64,000 bases of DNA from Saccoglossus kowalevskii (GCF_000003605.2 NW_003119429.1:190981-254980), one strand, 5' to 3'; counted from the first letter of the stretch, positions 15,501 to 29,012 are shown. Translations and numbers: made by a program. Notes: generated by a model from the letters alone, not told the origin.

Positions 15501-18500
15501 ATTAAGTACGGGATCATTGCGATCTTTTTGCTCCTCCATTAATTTCTTATTTTTATCGACTTGTAGTCGGTGGTATTCCTTCCAATGTAGTTTACTCCTT
15601 TCCATCATTTTCTGTGTATGTGCCGCTTTCTGCTCTTCAGCTTTCAACTGTATAATCTCCTTTTCTTCTGACAATAATTTTTCTTTTTTTTCTACAATTC
15701 TCCAATCAGTAACTTCTTTAGCTTTTTTCTACACCAACAGGAAGATGAAAAATTGAAATGCTAACAACTTTACAGAAGTATATGTACAATAAATAACACA
15801 GCCAGTTACACAATAGTTGTATATTCCCTCTTGATATTTCCATAATTTTTCCCACCAATATATTCACAGTTGTGTAATATTTTTCATACTTTTACATTTT
15901 TTTGGTTAATTTTGTTTCAAATGGACAGAATTCTCCATTGCACATCAGTCCTGATCAAATTGGATTAAAATTCAATAGGCTTCTTTTTAAAATTATTAAA
16001 AAATTTTTGCTGTTGCCATTATTAAGTTTTTTTATATATTATAGCTCTGTAAAAAAAAATAAAGTAAAAGAAAAAAATCATAAATAAACAAAACATTACA
16101 GAATATATATATTATATAAATTTTAAAAAAATTAGCCTATACCCACATTGGATTTTAAGCAGATTGGTTGTGATAAACATTTTGCAGAGAGCAAAGTTGG
16201 AAAAAGTCTTGCAGATTTAGCATGTGAAAAATATCTCTTTCAGGGATTTTTTAAACAATGGAACAGGGGCACAGCGCCCTCACGCCATGGCCATGCACCC
16301 CCTTACCCTGGGGAGCAGATCCTCTGGCAACCATAAAATTCTGATTGACCAGGGTTCACATGTGGCCACAGTCTTCAACTGTGACCTGTCTGATAGTAAT
16401 TTTGGCCCCAAGGAAGCCATAGAACACTCCATTTTAACTTAGAATTATCAAAAACTCCACACCCTGGTAGGGGTAACCCTATCTCCCCGACTTGGTGGCG
16501 CCACTGAATTGCAGTGCTCCCTCTTGCTGTTTTTTTCTAGAAAAAACCCTGTCTTTAATGATTCCATTGTAGAATTATTGTTGTGTATAAAATATAAGGC
16601 ATCTACATATATTCAAGAGTCGCGGTCATCATGCCACAACATTAATTACACCTACCTCAGTTTCTACTTGTAACATTTCTTCGCCAGCCGATGGCAATCC
16701 TTTCCAACCAGTTATTTCAACAGGCGTGCTCGGTAGAGCTATTTTTAAAGGTTGTCTATGTTCGTTAAACATTCCTCTGACTTTACACCGTGATGTTCCA
16801 GCAACTAAAACACACCCTTTTTTCAGCGTTCCTCGTTGAACTAACACGGTGGCAATCGGGCTGAAAGAATATGATGAAGGATGATGCAATTTTATTCAAA
16901 AGCAGACTAATTGACAGTCAACGAGTAATCAGAAAGATAGAATCAAGTCAAGTCAGTCTAGATATGTATACAAAATATTAAAACCAAGACAAATTTCTTC
17001 ATATTTCAATGCAAATTAAAGTCATTTTGTTTCAATATCCAAGTTATTATGCCGACAACCAAAAGCCTTTACCTATAATATAATAGATAAAGCATGGTTC
17101 CATAAAAAATAAAAACAGCTTTATTTGTCAAATATAATCAAATATAAGCTAACCCTTGCCCTTTATCCAATCTTGATTCTAGTATTGTTCCTTCCACAAA
17201 GCCCTTTACATCAGCTTTGAGTTCCATCATTTCAGCCTGTGCTGCGATGGCTTCGGTTAAAACGTCAACGTTGGTCCCCTAGTGTAGAGGAACCAAGTAA
17301 TAATAAAACAATAATGTGATAATATTTTTTATGGACTGGATATGGTTTTTGCGGCCAGAGGTAATGAGGTGAAAGTGCCCAAGCTTTCTAGGGCGCGTAA
17401 GCTGTATGACTGAGTGCAGAAAAATTGGTATCCAGTTCATAAAGATTATATCATATACATTATAGGTCTAATTACAATTTTACCAAAAAGTGATCGAAAC
17501 ACACAACCTACTTTTTGTTTTGATCTATGAAAGCCGGGCGCGCTGGGCTAGGCGTGATACAGGAAATTGTTGCCCTGATGTGAGGGCGCACTTCCCATAG
17601 CGTTTCAAGGCCGGGTAATACGAGGTATATGATAATACATGTAAAATAAGTGGGTGTAAAAAAAACAAAGAGTTATTCCATTATGCAGAGACATATATCG
17701 TTAAGGTTTCACAGCAGCGTTAGATGACACTCACCTGAACTGCTGATATTTCAACTGCTTGGATGTCTCCTCCTAATTCCTCAATATGGACACCATGCGC
17801 TAGCAGATCTTTCTTTGTAAAATCCTTAAATAAAAAAGAGAGTCCATATATTCAACAACCAACAATCTATATTAGAGCTTCAAAATAATTTTGTATCCAA
17901 ATTATTTTCTCGCTAGTCATTCCTATATTTTGTTAAGTATTTTCACAATAATGGCTACCAACCAAAGGTACGGCAGATAAAATAATAAAGGGCATGCAAA
18001 CTATTGCCTGGTAATGAGATGAAAATCTCATGGAAATCATATGATGTGAACTTGTACATACTACAGGGATATAAAATTCATATTAATGTGCGAAGTCCAC
18101 TTGCGTGTCATTCAACAACCAATGAACGACCAATTGTGAAATGAAATTCTATTGAAACTCGTTGTTAACCATGAAAAGGTTCAATTGAAATAAATAAGAT
18201 TATCGAACATACGATTTTACCCAAAATGGCAAAAACATGGAGCATCCTACATACTCTGCTACCACATACAAATATGAAAAGACCTTAGAATAACGACCCA
18301 AGACAAATCATAATCATTATTTTCACGGCAGAATTGCTGACTAATATCTAATGTTCGTCTCATGATATTTCATAACTAGTGAAATTTCCAGTGTATGACA
18401 CCACACCTACAGACCCTTACATTTTATCTACCTTTGGTTACCATTGCACTTAGTTATAAAATGTTAATAAACGATATAGCGTAATGAGTAATTCTACTTA

Positions 18501-21500
18501 CAGGGTCAGCGTCTGATTTATCGATCTTGTTAATGGCAACTATTATTGGAACTGACAATAAAGATGAATTTTTTTTTACTGTGTATATCAATAATTTGAC
18601 ATGGAAATTTGCAGGTTTGGAATCTATGAATACAACATCTATAAAAATACAAACTTGTATGTACCAATATGCCGGTAAATCACAGGTTTAGAATGTGTTG
18701 AAAAGTAGATGACAAAACATCCTTTTTATAACATGTAGTCATTTCACCTCCAGAGGGCGTAAACCATGAAGTCAAACACTGATGTTTTGGCGATAACACA
18801 TTTGTTTGTAATTTGAAACATGGAAAACCTGACATGTAGCAAATATGATACTGTAAAATACTTTATTTTAGCTAGAATTAATTTTTCCTGAAAAGACTTT
18901 TTGGGTGTTTTGTATGGAATTTATTTTCACTGTTTTTTGATGAGTTGAATGTAAAATATATTTTATTTTCACTGAATCAAGAAACCAAGTCACTTACTTG
19001 TAAGTACAAGCATATAACAAGAATGTTATCATTGAATGTACACTATGGCATCATTGATTGGGGAGGAGAAAAAATCGCCATGAAACGAGGATGTTTGTTG
19101 TCTACTAACCAACACTCTAAACCTTTGATGTAGACAGTGCTGCATATACAACCAATCCTCTACTTTCCTTTATAGTCCCCATGTAAAGAAACCCAGTCAC
19201 CAATAATTATTGTTTATTATTAGTGGTGTATTTCCTGGTTGTATATTTGTACCTTTCATAGAGGAAATCTCCACACATAGACAATTTATTATCATATTAT
19301 TGAGACACATCAAGCTATGTAGTAATCTATAAAGCAATTAAAAGTCCTAGAACGAAACCTTGATGGGAGCTGTTTACAGCAGATAGACATAAAGTCGTAT
19401 TGTTGACAAAACTTTGTAAATTTACAGCATTCGCGAGGTATACTGATCAAAATATTGCACCATTAATCAACAAAGTTATTTAAAGGTTGGTGGTCGTCAC
19501 ACCACGCATGTGCGACATTTGTGTTGATAAACATTTATTTTCACACAATCCAGTGTACTTTTCTATTGAAATCACAAGTATGAGTTCTGTCTGTTCTGGG
19601 CCCCACTTGCATTAATTACCGTCGGCGACTCCCTTGATACCTTCCAAACACCAAAAAAATACCTAAATAAAGCTTGGTAATCTCACAGTTTGTACTAGTT
19701 GGTGTGCGCAACAGTCAAAATTGCCAACTTTGTTTATATGAGACCAATATCTCGCACATGTGTGGAACAATGACTACCCTTTAATGTTTTTCTANNNNNN
19801 NNNNNNNNNNNNNNNNNNNNNNNNNNNNNNNNNNNNNNNNNNNNNNNNNNNNNNNNNNNNNNNNNNNNNNNNNNNNNNNNNNNNNNNNNNNNNNNNNNNN
19901 NNNNNNNNNNNNNNNNNNNNNNNNNNNNNNNNNNNNNNNNNNNNNNNNNNNNNNNNNNNNNNNNNNNNNNNNNNNNNNNNNNNNNNNNNNNNNNNNNNNN
20001 NNNNNNNNNNNNNNNNNNNNNNNNNNNNNNNNNNNNNNNNNNNNNNNNNNNNNNNNNNNNNNNNNNNNNNNNNNNNNNNNNNNNNNNNNNNNNNNNNNNN
20101 NNNNNNNNNNNNNNNNNNNNNNNNNNNNNNNNNNNNNNNNTCCCATCATGCATTGCTACTTGAATTCTAGGAAGTACATAATGTTTGATTTCCATGTTTG
20201 CTTGCATGCAGAGAGACCTGACTATCCATAAAATAACTCAAGGTATGCATTACAGAATAATCCCATCATGCATTGCTACTTGAATTCTAGGAAGTACATA
20301 ATGTTTGATTTCCATGTTTGCTTGCATGCAGAGAGACCTGGCTATCCAGAAAATAACTCAAGGTATGCATTACAGAATGATCCCATCATGCATTGCTACT
20401 TGAATTCTAGGAAGTACATAATGTTTGATTTCCATGTTTGCTTGCATGCAGAGAGACCTGGCTATCCAGAAAATAACTCAAGGTATGCATTACAGAATAA
20501 TCCCATCATGCATTGCTACTTGAATTCTAGGAAGTACATAATGTTTGATTTCCATGTTTGCTTGCATGCAGAGAGACCTGGCTATCCAGAAAATAACTCA
20601 AGGTATGCATTACAGAATATTCTTAATGAAAAATGACTCACATCAATCATTTATTTTGTAGTGGAGTCTATTTTCAACTGTCGAACAGAAAATCGATTGG
20701 GTGACTTTCATTCCAAAATGAAACTCAACCACATCCGAATCCACGATACTGCTCAGTGATATATGGCTATTGGCAAGACAGATATCTTGCGAATATTATA
20801 GAAGTTGCATTTATTAAAGTACACATATTACTAGATATGTCAACTGCTTCAAACAAAAATTTGTCAACAATTCAACTTTTAAAAGGGACTGAGCTCCATT
20901 GTTAGGGTCCAGTATAAACCCAACATATGCATTCAATTCGACTTAGTCTAAAATCATAATAGAAAATATCCCAAAACATTAAGAAATGGCAACAAAAATA
21001 CTTTTCAAACCTTGTGAGTGAGTTGCGTGGTGTATTGACTCGATAGTTTGACCCATGACACCATCATCAGCGGCTACGACTAACACTACAATATCAGTGA
21101 CGTGTGCACCACGGGCTCTCATCGCTGAAAAAGCTGCATGTCCTGGAGTATCTAAAAATGTTATCACTTCCATGGATGGTAACTTAACTGTTGAAAAAAA
21201 TGATGACGATACTGACATGAAAACAGCAATGATCGCAGGAAGACTGAATTATTCAACGTATATTACACATTTAGCTATTGGAACAAAAATGTTATTTTTA
21301 ATCACGCTCAAAGTGACTAAAGTCACACACATGATCAGTAGGTGATGAGTTAAATATTGGAAAAAAAGTTGAACACTGAGGGCACTGTTTCAATTTAACA
21401 TGGTGGAAAGAACGGCTAAGCATTATTAGTATTAATGCAGATGAGCATGTTGTTATGATCAAACACTATTACTGTGAAACTAAATCAAAGAGGATTGAAA

Positions 21501-22998
21501 TGCAATCATCTGCATCTTTAGTTTAGCTAATTAAATCTCACCTGAAAAAGCACCTATATGCTGTGTTATGCCTCCAGCTTCTCCGGCAGCTACTGATGTC
21601 TTTCGCAATGTATCGAGCAGAGACGTTTTACCATGATCTACGTGCCCCATCACGGTCACTACAGCTGGACGGCTCACCATGTCATCCGGATCAGCCGGTG
21701 GCCTACATAAAATGTGTTCATGATCAGTGGACATCGGTCCTGAACAAAGCTTGTAATGAATAGTTGGCAAACCATGCGATTCTAACGATGGAGAGTAGGG
21801 CAATCAAGCAGATCCGATGGACAATATAAAACAGAGTACATTAAAAATTAAGAGTTTAACAATCCAAACATATCCATATAAATATAAATATTGTGAGTTT
21901 CTGACATCATTTCATTCTGGACAACTGACACTTTAATTATTATAATTTGGAAGACAGTTATTCTTTTGCATTTTTGCTAAAATGATAATGTTTCAGTGAA
22001 AGCAACTGGAAAATCATAACTAACCGTTTAAATACGTCTTTATTCTTCCTGGGTTTATCTTCCTTTAATTTAGCATACTGGTACAGCATACCTGATTTCT
22101 TAATGACATCGATGATCACAGGCTCTTTTAGTACTATGTTTGACAGAAACAGAGAGCAAAAATGCTGTTATCAATAGACACTAATGTTACATCTTGGTTT
22201 AATTTAACGTGCAATCACCTTTCCTTTTTATAGTGTTCTCTATGTACTATTGCTGACTCATAAGATACGAGGATGAAAATATACAATAGATTGTGTACTC
22301 GAAACTCGATTTTACCTGTATGTGGTTCGAAGTCAAAGTCATCACTATCCTTTCTTATCAACAGAGCTTCATAAACGTGGTCTGAAAAGTAGAAACATTG
22401 ACAACTGAGCTGTATCAAGTTGAAGAGCTTTAAATAAATTGCAGTCGTATTTGTTCAGTTTTACTGATTTCATTTACCGAGATCATATCTCAATATCTAT
22501 TTTAGTGGGCTTTGCTATTATGAGATTACAAATGTAACATTTGAGATTACTGAAGTACCGGTAACACTGACCATTATCAACATCCATTGCGGTTGCCAGG
22601 TCTTCTATCTTCATTTCCTTTTTGATATTTACAATTTTTTTCCCTTTGCCCTGACCTATTTTACTCGGATCGAGGGTTTTCCTATATTTACGCTGAATGG
22701 TATCTCGTTTCTTAGCGCCTTCACGTACGAAGAACGCGCCGTCGTCTGTCTGCACCTCTCGGCCACTGGCGAAGCGCCGACAATGTTCAGATAGCATTGC
22801 AGTTGTCCTTGACGTAGTTTTAGGACACTGACAGTATCTTTGAAAAATATTCCTCCCATTTAAGAAATGCATCAACTCTGAATGTTGATTTGATGAACTC
22901 GAAGTAGTAAATAACATACACGATTGTCTAAGCAAGTCAACTCGTAATAAAGTTCGTCTGCAGCCGTTGACACGGAGTGAATGATAAATCGGCAACAT
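12589..22998 (-). CDS. MTIF2: MTIF2, mitochondrial translation initiation factor IF-2; complete, 14 coding exons
   Basis: Exons, right to left: 22572-22998, 22316-22381, 22025-22124, 21542-21702, 21011-21187, 18502-18551, 17735-17824, 17154-17278, 16656-16860, 15488-15728, 14813-14953, 14318-14482, 13493-13633, 12589-12758. All phases agree and give 752 residues (human 727). The GTPase has G1 GHVDHGKT, the switch [11 protein letters not shown]3 DTPGHAAF and G4 as NKID. Later parts are [17 protein letters not shown]-like GLPSAGEEM, a charged linker (exon 15488-15728), [16 protein letters not shown], the second beta-barrel and the family end SWDPGF. The N-terminus is Arg/Ser-rich as in a mitochondrial presequence. 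The protein brings fMet-tRNA to the mitochondrial small subunit. The intron between exons 5 and 6 holds a 120-bp tandem repeat and an assembly gap. Confidence 0.97.
15042..15226. mobile_element. palindromic MITE, family 1, copy C
   Basis: Begins TACTGTAGGATACTTTATTT and ends AATAAAGTATTTTACAGTA. It lies in an MTIF2 intron. Confidence 0.75.
18747..18762 (+). promoter_or_regulatory. CTCF-like motif
   Basis: CCTCCAGAGGGCGTAA resembles the CTCF core (CCAsnAGrGGGCr). It lies in an MTIF2 intron. Motif only. Confidence 0.3.
18849..18979. mobile_element. palindromic MITE, family 1, copy D, truncated
   Basis: The left terminal repeat TACTGTAAAATACTTTATTT and left half of family 1 are present. The right arm is lost after TTTTCACTGAATCA. 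It lies in an MTIF2 intron. Confidence 0.7.
19795..20140. other. assembly gap (346 N)
   Basis: An unsequenced run directly abuts a 120-bp tandem array, so the gap very probably hides further copies of that array. The true length may differ from the N count. Confidence 0.99.
20141..20618. repeat. 120-bp tandem repeat, four near-identical copies
   Basis: Copies start at 20141, 20261, 20381 and 20501, each beginning TCCCATCATGCATTGCTACT and ending near TTACAGAATA. They differ at only a few bases, so the array is young or homogenised. Because 120 is divisible by 3 one frame stays open across copies, but nothing marks it as coding. It lies in the intron between MTIF2 exons 5 and 6. Confidence 0.95.
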
Positions 22999-23170
22999 TT
23001 TGATGACAGATCACCAACAACACGAAATTATATCTTTCCGACCACAGGGAATCAATAATGGAGTACAATCCAGACACTAGCTGTAAATAATTCGGGTTAA
23101 ACGAGACAAATACATACACAAATCTAGGAACGCACGGCGTGTGATGGGCGCCGCCATCTTGGTTTTCAGA
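22999..23170 (-). promoter_or_regulatory. MTIF2: MTIF2 5' UTR / promoter with YY1-type site
   Basis: On the minus strand, 23162-23149 reads CCAAGATGGCGGC, the YY1 consensus often found just downstream of start sites of mitochondrial and ribosomal genes. The ATG at 22998 is preceded by a short leader. No TATA box is seen. Confidence 0.5.
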
Positions 23171-24156
23171 AGTTATGAACCGTGCCTCTTGGTGGCGCTC
23201 AATCAAATCAAATTGCCGGTTGTCAATAAAACGATGGTTGATAATAACGTCCAGGTACTGGTGTCTTTGATAAAAAAAATGAGCTGAAATAAGAGCTTTT
23301 ACATAGCTCCACGATAAAACTAATGACAGTAATCTGCCCGAATTCTTGAAGCTACAAGTCTTTCAATTCTTACAATAATGACACCCCTATAAAATCACGT
23401 CATTTTAGGATTATTTTACATTCGCGCCGAAAATCCTGTTCTGATAAAACCAAACATTTAATTTGTTCTTTTTAGGAAAAAAATAAACTCCTAACTCGTA
23501 CCACAGATTATACAGTATATGTCTAACCCCAATGCATGTGCATTTCAAAATTAGTATACCTTACTGGCAATTTTTTTATATTTCGATTCTCTCCTACCGA
23601 CTAGAAAGTGACAATGTTTTGAATATACTCAAATTGAATATTTATCATATTTGAAGGGTAAGATTTAATTTGTAAACTGATTAAGAGGTTTTTTTTTATC
23701 ACAAAATTCATATTATTGAGGTAGCGGGCATGGACTACTGAGTTTTGTCTGTGTTATCCATCATCTCTCTTCATCTTTATCAATTATACGTTTTTTCCCC
23801 GTAAAATTCGGTCATCCTGTATTCGTCTCAGTTGAACAACACCATGACCGAATGCTGCCTCTCCCCCGAAGCACAAAAAATACTCAGGATTTATTCATCG
23901 TACGCTAACAAAATACGTAGCAGTGTGTGAAAATGTTCAATCAAGTCATCAGCAGATTTGCCATCACTGTGATATGATGCTAAAGGTGCCATCAAGAGCG
24001 TATTTGTCGGTACATGTTGCATCTTTGGCAAAGACGGAAATGTTTGGTATGTGTGATGTACAGAATATTGTTATTTTAATTAATAAAAATTAATTTTATT
24101 TCGACCCAGGCATCATTTTAAACATTTATGGGACGCATGCTATTTTTTTAATACGC

Positions 24157-24597
24157 AAAAAGAAGACATGCCATTTTACCAAGTGCCTTAGGATGCAATA
24201 GTCTTTCTCATACACTGGTTGTTACTCACAGGCACACACCGAATTCTTTACAGAAGAAGCTCGTTATGTGAAAGTAGAAAAAACACAAATATTAACTCGT
24301 AACAAAAAGAAGACATGCCATTTTACCAAGAGCCTTAGGATGCAATAGTCTTTCTCATACACTGGTTGTTACTCACAGGCACACCGAATTCTTTACAGAA
24401 GAAGCTCGTTATGTGAAAGTAGAAAAAACACAAATATTAACTCGTAACAAAAAGAAGACATGCCATTTTACCAAGTGCCTTAGGATGCAATAGTCTTTCT
24501 CATACACTGGTTGTTACTCACAGGCACACACCGAATTCTTTACAGAAGAAGCTCGTTATGTGAAAGTAGAAAAAAACACAAATATTAACTCGTAATA
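24157..24597. repeat. 147-bp tandem triplication
   Basis: Three near-identical copies start at 24157, 24304 and 24449, each beginning AAAAAGAAGACATGCCATTT and ending near TATTAACTCGTAA. The copies differ by small indels such as CACACA versus CACA. A (TAA)n tract follows at about 24594-24612. Confidence 0.95.
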
Positions 24598-25153
24598 ATA
24601 ATAATAATAATAAAGTAATATCTCGTATTAACAACATACCAACTTGTAATAACGTGCTAGTGTCTCGTTAGTTCATGTTAGTAACTCGTTTCAACAAGTT
24701 TATGACTTGTTATTACGAGTTAGTTAATTTATTCATTCTTCTCCCCAACAAACAACTGAGTAATAGTCTAGTAAGTCAATTATGCCTAGCAGCAATACTT
24801 ACGATTGGATAAGTCTTGTGCATAGCTTACAAATAGAAATCAGGTGACAGAAACATTAACGGTCATATACATCTAAATACTATTCGGTAAATTATACGTG
24901 GTAGGATTTTGAGATATGTTTTAGATTAATTAAATCTATCAACCAGAAAGGGTTTATTTGTACGTTTCCCGACTTTTTTGTTTTTTTACGCCTCGGCGTT
25001 GAAAAGGTTGAAACGAAGAAAGTATGAGAGTAAAAACGGTCGTTTGCTTTCTAAAATGGACATGTTTCATATAACTAAAATTACTTCTCTGTTGGGTGAT
25101 ATTTTGAGACGTGTTTTAGAATGGTGTGTTTACTGGTAATATTGAAATTGGTA

Positions 25154-25315
25154 CAGTGGCGGATCCAGCAAAATGTATTGGAGGGGGCCAAGCTACGCTT
25201 AAAATTACGGAGCGTAAATCGCAGAGAAGTTATGCGTAATCCAGATGATATGAATCGTCATGCGTTCGGAGGGGGCCATGCCCCCTCCCCTGGCCCCCCT
25301 CTGGATCCGCCACTG
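25154..25315. mobile_element. hAT-type MITE with intact target-site duplication
   Basis: The 162-bp element has perfect terminal inverted repeats, CAGTGGCGGATCCAG and CTGGATCCGCCACTG. It is flanked on both sides by the same 8 bp, AATTGGTA (25146-25153 and 25316-25323). CAG...CTG ends and an 8-bp duplication are the hallmark of hAT transposons. There is no transposase, so it is non-autonomous. Confidence 0.9.
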
Positions 25316-26479
25316 AATTGGTATGCTGTTTACGCCTTCGATATTGAAAAGAAGACTGTTCGAATGTGCAAAACGGCTGTTTGTTTCCTAAAACGGAAAT
25401 ATATGACCGAACTAGAATTTTACGTCGAATGGTTTATTTGCCGAATATGTTACGCTGTTTGAAAATTGCCTACATTGTAATTTCAAAATTATTGGCTTAT
25501 CGGAGACATGACTTTTCTATATGCACAGTCTTATTCGTTTGAATACAGTGGCAGACATGGTGGCCGGTGCGGTGGAATTTGTTCATATATTCATTCCATT
25601 CCTCGAATATAAAATTCATAATTGTAAAGCAAAACATGCTAGAATGTCTGGCTTGAGATATATAATGAAAAAAAACACATCTATAGTTGCCATTATTGTG
25701 TACTAATGGACAACTTTAATATTGATCTATCAAAATCATATTATATTGATAATTTGGTTGCAATTCTCCAAAGTCGTTCTTTACACCAACTCATTTCACA
25801 AATACTGAGAGTACAAATATTTATTCTAATCTAAATCGAGGCTGTACAAATGCCGGGGTTATCGCCGCGGGCGTTTCGGGTCATTTCCTGACCTGTTACA
25901 GGATTCGAAAATGTCCCATGTAAAACGAATTTTCATTCATTAAAAATACAATATAAGAAGCCTGAAAGTTTTAAATCGAATTTTTCAGGTATGGAAAAAT
26001 GTGTATTCGTGCAACGATGTTAAGGCATTCGACCAGTTTTATATTTTGTTTGATGACCTATGGGTGAAACATGTGACGTCATTGCTTACTGTTACTAGCT
26101 ACCGGGTATTTCAGATTCCTGTTACCCGCCATCTTCGCCAGCCAAGGAACGTTTGTTTCGGGTCACCCCTCTGAACTGGAGGAGTCGGCACCAACAAACC
26201 GTGCGATTCGGACGATAGTTAGCCACTACTACTAGTATTTTGTTTTCTGCTACTTTACTAATCATTGTCTTCATAGGTAATTTTATTAAAACTTTAACTC
26301 AAATAATTTCTGAAGACCCAATATATGTAGAAGTATTTTTTTTTTGTTACAAATGTTTTTGCATTGTACGCCCACTGCAGATTTACTGAATATTTTAACC
26401 TGTTTAATACGACCTTGGCGTCGAAATGCAGAAAATCCGAGTTTGAATATAACAGATATAATTTTATAATTTTATTAAT

Positions 26480-27232
26480 TGTATAATGGCCTCCGGCCCA
26501 TTACAATCATGCAATTTAATTATTGACAAGAAATAAATTTACATTACAAAACATGTATGAAAATATAGATGAAGAGAGTGTCAATACATAATATAAGCCC
26601 TATATAATAATGTGATGGGGATATTAATATATACAAGCTTATTAGGTTATTCTCATTTGATCTTTGATTAAAAAAACACTTATAAATAAATAGAGCCAAC
26701 GAGTTAATGATTTGGCTTTTAGAGGAACTTAATAGTTGTACTAGAGTATTCAAATTTGGGGGTTGTGTCTCATTTGGAAGATACTTTTTCCTGATTGTGT
26801 CCCATGCAGTGCATTTTAGTAAAAAATGATATTCATCATCAATTTCTTGCAGACACAAATGACAAATACGGCCCTCCCTAGGGATATTATTATGTCTGCC
26901 TCTTTCTATTTCTAAGGGGTGGCACGCACATCTTAATCTTGCTATTGCTCTGCGCAATTTTAATTGTGGCAATGCCACATAGTTTTCAATCCCAAAATTT
27001 GTTTTGTATTGCCTATAATACTGCGTTTTTTCGCCAGAACAAACGTCTATATACCAATCTGTAATTCCAGTATCTTTGACCCGTTCACAAACTTTATACA
27101 AGAACATATCAGAGTCCCCCACTCCTTGATTAAACCAGACATAACCAAATCCATATTTAAATAGCAGTTCTTTAATTTCTGTGGCCCATGACCTTTGTCC
27201 TTTTTCATAACAAATATATGTGCTTTCTAAAA
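26480..27232 (-). mobile_element. LINE (non-LTR retrotransposon) 3' fragment
   Basis: The minus strand is open from about 27230 to 26544. It encodes the C-terminal tail typical of several LINE clades: a GDSDMFLYKVCERV-like segment, LRRAIARLRCACHPLEIERG, and the zinc knuckle C-x2-C-x8-H-x4-C (CHLCLQEIDDEYHFLLKC). After the stop, the 3' UTR ends in an A-rich AATAAAATTATA-like tail near 26460. The reverse transcriptase and endonuclease are absent, so this is a typical 5'-truncated copy. Clade not assigned. Confidence 0.75.
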
Positions 27233-28200
27233 CGGGTTATGTATAATTGAACAAAAAATACGCCCAATGCATGGATCTGACTGTCAGTATTTTGAGATGG
27301 GTAGATTTTGCAAGACTGCTGGCACCGAACTTTTCCGAACATTCGTTTTTGAAGATATTTTATTTTATTCATAATGACACTTCATACAATCAAATCGAGT
27401 CGTTTCCAACAACTCGGTCAGTAAATGTCGAACGCATTCCCTCTTGTCAGGGAATTCTGCAATATTATCGTTTTATTTGAAAGTTTATGTGCAGAATTTC
27501 TGAAGTGATACAAACCATATGGTTAGTATTCATAGCAGATAGATTTGATTCAAATCTGTAGTCTAAATTGATGTGTTGGCGATTCGTTATAGTTTGAACT
27601 ATGCATACCAGGTGACGAAATATCTTTATTAATAATTAATTAACTTATGGCCATATTTATCCAGGGTAGCCTATTCATTGAATACAAAAAACATCGAACC
27701 CCCATAGGACCCTGTTCACAATAAAACAAACTACAAATAAATAAATTATACATAACAATAATGAATACAAATATATATTTATATACAAAATTAGTTATTC
27801 CACTTATTTAAAATACACAACAGGTTGCACAGAACAGCATCAATTGACGAGAGATGGAGACTCAATCGATCCAATATTTTTTGAAACTGGAAAATAACAG
27901 ACGAAAAGTCAAATTTAATTTATAAAAAATATTAGTTTGAATATTTGAATATTGTTTGTATACTGGGAGAATATAAAGTTATACAAAAACAATTACAAGC
28001 CATGGTGAAATATAACGTCCCCGATATTACCATGGTGATGAGGGCCATTAATATTGACATGTCATATCAGGAATTGAGATAAGATTAATATGATTTAAAG
28101 CAAAACAGGAAGTCACTTCTCATCTTTTATGTTTTTAAGCTTTCACACAGAGTTGACCCTAAATTCGATGAACTGACCTCACTTTCATATAAATTATAAG

Positions 28201-28345
28201 AATGCATGCTGGGAGAAGGCGCCACCACCGCTGTGAATAAGAAACTTGATTCGAAAAGACGGGTGAAATGTCATTCTGCCTGAGCACTCAGCATATCGTC
28301 CAGAAATTGTATGTGCAGTGATCGCGCCATTTAAGTATTAGTACA
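28201..28345 (+). other. candidate noncoding first exon of the formin
   Basis: A comparatively GC-rich stretch ends in TTAGTACAG|GTAAGTGG, a near-perfect donor at 28346. The next plus-strand acceptor before the formin ATG is at 32512 (CTTCATTTTCAG). Inference only: a 5' UTR exon with a 4-kb first intron. Confidence 0.35.
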
Positions 28346-28842
28346 GGTAAGTGGTGATGTTGATGTGCATTAAATACTGTCAATCAGTAGATAATTGTGA
28401 ATTTCCGCGGCCGAACGTTGACGGTTGTCATCGACGGCGATGCGGTCACCGCACCCCACCCATCGATGAACTACTCCATCATTTTGTCCGCCTGCAATAT
28501 TGACATCGTGACCGCGAAGTGCATACAGAGAGAGGCCCACGGGTTTATTTCACTAGAATTCGATGTGTGGAGTTTCGCAGCTTTTATGCATTCACTTGCT
28601 TTACTGTATCGTAATTTCGAGCGGCTACGCAGCGTTCTGGACGGAATATGTTGGCCTTGCTCTGGGTGGACACCTGTGAGATCGCTCGCTTAAATCGTTT
28701 ACACCTGAGAATGATAGTCCGACATGTGAAATGAACTGTGCGTTCAAAAAACTGAAACAGAAATTGAAAAGCTCACCGTCACTCCGATATATATGCAGTA
28801 AACAAATAGACGTCAAGTTGTAAGCAAGTCTACATATTCATA

Positions 28843-29012
28843 TACTGTAAAATACTTTTTTTTTGCTATTTCCAGTGAAGGAATGATTCAGTGAAAATGA
28901 AATCCTACATTTAACATTCAACCCGCCAAAATCAGTGAAAATAAATTCCATACAAAACACCCAAAAAGTCTTTTCAGTGAAAAATTAATACCAACTAAAA
29001 TATTTCACAGTA
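28843..29012. mobile_element. palindromic MITE, family 1, copy E
   Basis: Begins TACTGTAAAATACTTTTTTT and ends TATTTCACAGTA, with the shared inner sequence (CCATACAAAACACCC). It lies upstream of the formin. Confidence 0.7.

Larger units (their letters stand above)
23171..28200. other. repeat-rich intergenic region upstream of MTIF2 and the formin
   Basis: Roughly 5 kb holding the 147-bp triplication (24157-24597), a hAT MITE (25154-25315) and a LINE tail (26480-27232). There are also diverged segments resembling each other near 24985-25080 and 25330-25410. No host exon is recognised. Confidence 0.6.

Noticed and set aside
16224-16442. GC-richer stretch with a 72-codon frame in an MTIF2 intron
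   Set aside because: No family resemblance, splice partner or repeat ends; probably an old element fragment.
19734-20207. Open frames spanning the N run
   Set aside because: They exist only because N codons cannot be stops.
20268-20636. 122-codon open frame over the 120-bp repeat
   Set aside because: A unit length divisible by three keeps one frame open; there is no start context, splice evidence or family match.
25121-25462. Plus-strand frame around the hAT MITE
   Set aside because: It runs through the transposon's inverted ends and is explained by them.
28397-28693. 98-codon plus-strand frame
   Set aside because: No recognisable domain; it lies in a GC-richer probable promoter or first-intron region of the formin.
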